Part shown: one piece after another, positions 59,690-64,000 of the stretch
Layout: every line of letters begins with the position of its first letter
How positions within the stretch are numbered: position 1 is the first letter of the stretch
DNA from: Xanthostigma xanthostigma
Taxonomy: Eukaryota; Arthropoda; Insecta; Raphidioptera; Raphidiidae
NCBI GenBank assembly: GCA_963575645.1
Contig: OY754470.1
Span: 29,246,501 to 29,310,500, forward strand
DNA length: 64,000 nt
Direction of reading: 5' to 3'
Program-made: the position numbers and the translations under genes
The notes under the pieces: model-generated
Database searches by the model: none
What the model saw: only the letters and a program-made list of their open reading frames with translations
What the model was told of the DNA's origin: nothing

Positions 59690-62600
59690 TCGGCTGTAAA
59701 GAATAACGCTAATGCTCGTTTTCCCCATACACATTGAAATCTGTGTTTATGCATATTCTCTACTTGCAGCTCGAAAAACTGTTTAGAACTGCTAAAGTAT
59801 TATGATGCGGCTGATTAGTGCCTACTATGGAAAGTTTCCTGCCTTCATAATATGTTCGGAATATTTAACCCTTTCTAGAGAAAATCGACATATTCTAATA
59901 TATCTGTGTTTTTACGTATTCTGGACGTGCGGCTCGAAAAACTGTTTAGAACTGCTGAAGTATTATGACGCGGCTGATTAGTGCCTACTATGGAAAGATT
60001 CCTGCCTTCATAATATGTTCGGAAAATTTAACCCTTTCTAGAGAAAATCGACATATTCTAATATATCTGTGTTTTTACTTATTCTGGACGTGCGGCTCGA
60101 GAAACTCTTTGGAACTGCTGAAGTATTATGACGCGGCTGATTAGTGCCTACTATGAAAAGATTCCTGCCTTCATAATATGTCCGGAAAATTTAACCCTTT
60201 CTAGAGAAAATCGACATATTCTAATATATCTGTGTTTTTACGTATTCTGGACGTGCGGCTCGAGAAACTGTTTGGAACTGCAGAAGTATTATAACGCGGC
60301 TGATTAGTGCCCACTATGGAAAGATTCCTGCCTTCATAATATGTTCGGAAAATTTAACCCTTTCTAGAGAAAACCAACATATTCTAATATATCTATGTTT
60401 TTACGTATTCTGGACGTGCGGCTCGAGAAACTGTTTGGAACTGCTGAAGTATTATGACGCGGCTGATTAGTGCCTACTATGGAAAGATTCCCGCCTTCAT
60501 AATATGTTCGGAAAATTTAACCCTTTCTAGAGAAATTCGACATATTCTAATATATCTGTGTTTTTACTTATTCTGGACGTGCGGCTCGACAAACTGTTTG
60601 GAACTGCTGAAGTATTATGACGTGGCTGATTAGTGCCTACTATGAAAAGATTCCTGCCTTCATAATATGTTCGGAAAATTTAACCCTATCTAGAGAAAAC
60701 CGACATATTCTAATATATCTGTGTTTTTACGTATTCTGGACGTGCGGCTCGAGAAACTGTTTGGAACTGCTGAAGTATTATGACGTGGCTGATTATTACC
60801 TACTATGGAAAGATTCCTGCCTTCATAATATGTTCGGAAAATTTAACCCTTTCTAGAGAAAATAGACATATTCTAATATATCTGTGTTTTTACTTATTCT
60901 GGACGTGCGGCTCGACAAACTGTTTGGAACTGCTGAAGTATTATGACGTGGCTGATTAGTGCCTACTATGAAAAGATTCCTGCCTTCATAATATGTTCGG
61001 AAAATTTAACCCTTTCTAGAGAAAACCGACATATTCTAATATATCTGTGTTTTTACGTATTCTGGACGTGCGGCTCGAGAAACTGTTTGGAACTGCTGAA
61101 GTATTATGACGTGGCTGATTATTACCTACTATGGAAAGATTCCTGCCTTCATAATATGTTCGGAAAATTTAACCCTTTCTAGAGAAAATAGACATATTCT
61201 AATATATCTGTGTTTTTACTTATTCTGGACGTGCGGCTCGAGAAACTGTTTGGAACTGCTGAAGTATTATAACGCGGCTGATTAGTGCCTACTATGGAAA
61301 GATTCCTGCCTCCATAATATGTTCAGAATATTTAAACCTTTCTAGAGAAAATCGACATATTCTAATATATCTGTGTTTTTACTTATTCTGGACGTGCGGC
61401 TCGAGAAACTGTTTGGAACTGCTGAAGTATTATAACGCGGCTGATTAGTGCCTACTATGGAAAGATTCCTGCCTCTATAATATGTTCGGAATATTTAACC
61501 CTTTCTAGAGAAAATCGACATATTCTCTTATATCTGTGTTTTTACTTATTCTGGACGTGCGGCTCGAGAAACTGTTTGGAACTGCTGATGTATTATGACG
61601 CGGCTGATTAGTGCCTACTATGGAAAGATTCCTGCCTCCATAATATTCTCGGAATATTTAACCCTTTCTAGAGAAAATCGACATATTCTAATATATCTGT
61701 GTTTTTACTTATTCTGGACGTGCGGCTCGAGAAACTGTTTGGAACTGCTGATGTATTATGACGCGGCTAATTAGTGCCTACTATGGAAAGATTCCTGCCT
61801 CTATAATATGTTCGGAATATTTAACCCTTTCTAGAGAAAATCGACATATTCTCTTATATCTGTGTTTTTACTTATTCTGGACGTGCGGCTCGAGAAACTG
61901 TTTGGAACTGCTGAAGTATTATGACGCGGCTGATTAGTGCCTACTATGGAAAGATTCCTGCCTCCATAATATGTTCGGAATATTTAACCCTTTATAGAGA
62001 AAATCGACATATTCTAATATATCTATGTTTTTACGTGTTCTGGTCGTGCGGCTCGAGAAACTGTTTAGAACTGCTGAAGTATTATGACGCGGCTGATTAG
62101 TGCCTACTATGGAAAGATTCCTGCCTCCATAATATGTTTGGAAAATTTAACCCTTTCTGGAGAAAATCGACATATTCTAATATATCTGTGTTTTTACGTA
62201 TTCTGGATGTGCGGCTCGACAAACTGTTTGGAACTGCTGAAGTATTATGACGTGGCTGATTAGTGCCTACTATGGAAAGATTCCTGCCTCCATAATATGT
62301 TCGGAATATTTAACCCTTTCTAGAGAAAATCGACATATTCTAATATATCTGTGTTTTTACTTATTCTGGACGTGCGGCTCGAGAAACTGTGTGGAACTGC
62401 TGATGTATTATGACGCGGCTGATTAGTGCCTACTGTGGAAAGATTCCTGCCTCCATAATATGTTCGGAATATTGAACCCTTTCTGGAGAAAATCGACATA
62501 TTGTAATGTATCTGTGTTTTTACGTATTCTGGACGTGCGGCTCGACAAACTGTTTGGAACTGCTGAAGTATTATGACGCGGATGATTAGTGCCTACTGTG

Positions 62601-64000
62601 GAAAGATTCCTGCCTTCATAATATGTTCGGAAAACTTAACCCTCTCTGGAGAAAATCGACATATTCTAATATATCTGTGTTTTTACGTATTCTGGATGTG
62701 CGGCTCGACAAACTGTTTGGAACTGCTGAAGTATTATGACGTGGCTGATTAGTGCCTACAATGGAAAGATTCCTGCCTTCATAATATGTTCGGAAAATTT
62801 AACCCTTTCTAGAGAAAACCGACATATTCTAATATATCTATGTTTTTACGTATTCTGGACGTGCGGCTCGAGAAACTGTTTGGAACTGCTGAAGTATTAT
62901 AACGCGGCTGATTAGTGCCTACTATGGAAAGATTCCTGCCTCCATAATATGTTCAGAATATTTAAACCTTTCTAGAGAAAATCGACATATTCTAATATAT
63001 CTGTGTTTTTACTTATTCTGGACGTGCGGCTCGAGAAACTGTTTGGAACTGCTGATGTATTATGACGCGGCTAATTAGTGCCTACTATGGAAAGATTCCT
63101 GCCTCTATAATATGTTCGGAATATTTAACCCTTTCTAGAGAAAATCGACATATTCTCTTATATCTGTGTTTTTACTTATTCTGGACGTGCGGCTCGAGAA
63201 ACTGTTTGGAACTGCTGATGTATTATGACGCGGCTGATTAGTGCCTACTATGGAAAGATTCCTGCCTCCATAATATTATGTTCGGAATATTTAACCCTTT
63301 CTAGAGAAAATCGACATATTCTTATATATCTGTGTTTTTACTTATTCTGGACGTGCGGCTCGACAAACTGTTTGGAAATGCTGAAGTATTATGACGTGGC
63401 TGATTAGTGCCTACTATGAAAAGATTCCTGCCTTCATAATATGTTCGGAAAATTTAACCCTTTCTAGAGAAAACCGACATATTCTAATATATCTGTGTTT
63501 TTACGTATTCTGGACGTGCGGCTCGAGAAACTGTTTGGAACTGCTGAAGTATTATAACGCGGCTGATTAGTGCCTACTATGGAAAGATTCCTGCCTCCAT
63601 AATATGTTCAGAATATTTAAACCTTTCTAGAGAAAATCGACATATTCTAATATATCTGTGTTTTTACTTATTCTGGACGTGCGGCTCGAGAAACTGTTTG
63701 GAACTGCTGATGTATTATGACGCGGCTAATTAGTGCCTACTATGGAAAGATTCCTGCCTCTATAATATGTTCGGAATATTTAACCCTTTCTAGAGAAAAT
63801 CGACATATTCTCTTATATCTGTGTTTTTACTTATTCTGGACGTGCGGCTCGAGAAACTGTTTGGAACTGCTGATGTATTATGACGCGGCTGATTAGTGCC
63901 TACTATGGAAAGATTCCTGCCTCCATAATATTATGTTCGGAATATTTAACCCTTTCTAGAGAAAATCGACATATTCTTATATATCTGTGTTTTTACTTAT
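59690..64000 (+). repeat. 163-bp satellite array
   Basis: The landmark ctggacgtgcggctcg recurs every 163 bp (59921, 60084, 60247, 60410 and on), about 26 units up to the window end, where the array is still running. The first unit (59690-59850) is diverged, as expected at an array edge. Units form a 326-bp dimer (60617 and 60943 blocks are identical in translation) and a 655-bp tetramer marked by a 3-bp insertion (ccataatattatg at 63268 and 63923). Open frames inside are by-products. Confidence 0.96.

Noticed and set aside
60617-61182. Two identical 79-codon frames
   Set aside because: They are consecutive dimers of the 163-bp satellite; the identity reflects the repeat, not a gene family.

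Overview
The window is a piece of an AT-rich insect nuclear genome. The evidence is two neuropeptide genes with GT-AG introns, many non-LTR retrotransposon tails and DNA-transposon relics, and no bacterial-style gene packing. The exact order cannot be fixed from this sequence; a hemipteroid or other hemimetabolous insect is only a guess. Almost none of the longer open frames are host genes. The host coding content is spread over small exons that an ORF scan largely misses.

The main content is a tail-to-tail pair of CCHamide neuropeptide precursor genes. CCHamide-2 is on the + strand: a signal-peptide exon at 3833-3932, a 26-kb intron, the peptide exon at 30018-30277 and a short last exon at 31359-31406, giving 135 aa. 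CCHamide-1 is on the - strand: a signal-peptide exon at 48616-48496, a 36-nt microexon at 40447-40412 carrying most of the mature peptide, then exons at 34728-34521 and 33073-32908, giving 176 aa. All reading phases close exactly. The stop codons are 1.5 kb apart. Both genes have a phase-1 intron splitting the codon two residues before the first cysteine of the peptide, which argues for one ancestral gene duplicated with inversion. Each product would enter the secretory pathway, be cut at dibasic sites, be amidated at the Gly and form a Cys-Cys ring, giving GCSAFGHACFGGH-amide and SCLSYGHSCWGAH-amide.

The introns and flanks are filled with mobile DNA. Left flank and CCHa2 intron 1 (1-30 kb): Tigger/pogo-like MITEs, a Harbinger-like element nested in one of them, TTAA-site and hAT-type elements, tRNA-headed SINEs, a 747-bp near-perfect palindrome and a 680-bp foldback. 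CCHa1 introns (33-48.5 kb): Harbinger derivatives (one with a transposase N-terminus), a THAP-domain exon, a 173-bp triplicated element, a 965-bp foldback and a Ginger-like element with a TTAA MITE nested inside it. Right flank (49-59.5 kb): three LINE 3' fragments, two hAT MITEs, several hairpins and a pogo-like element with a pipsqueak-type N-terminus. From about 59.7 kb to the window end runs a 163-bp satellite with dimer and tetramer higher-order structure, preceded by a separate 147-bp tandem array.
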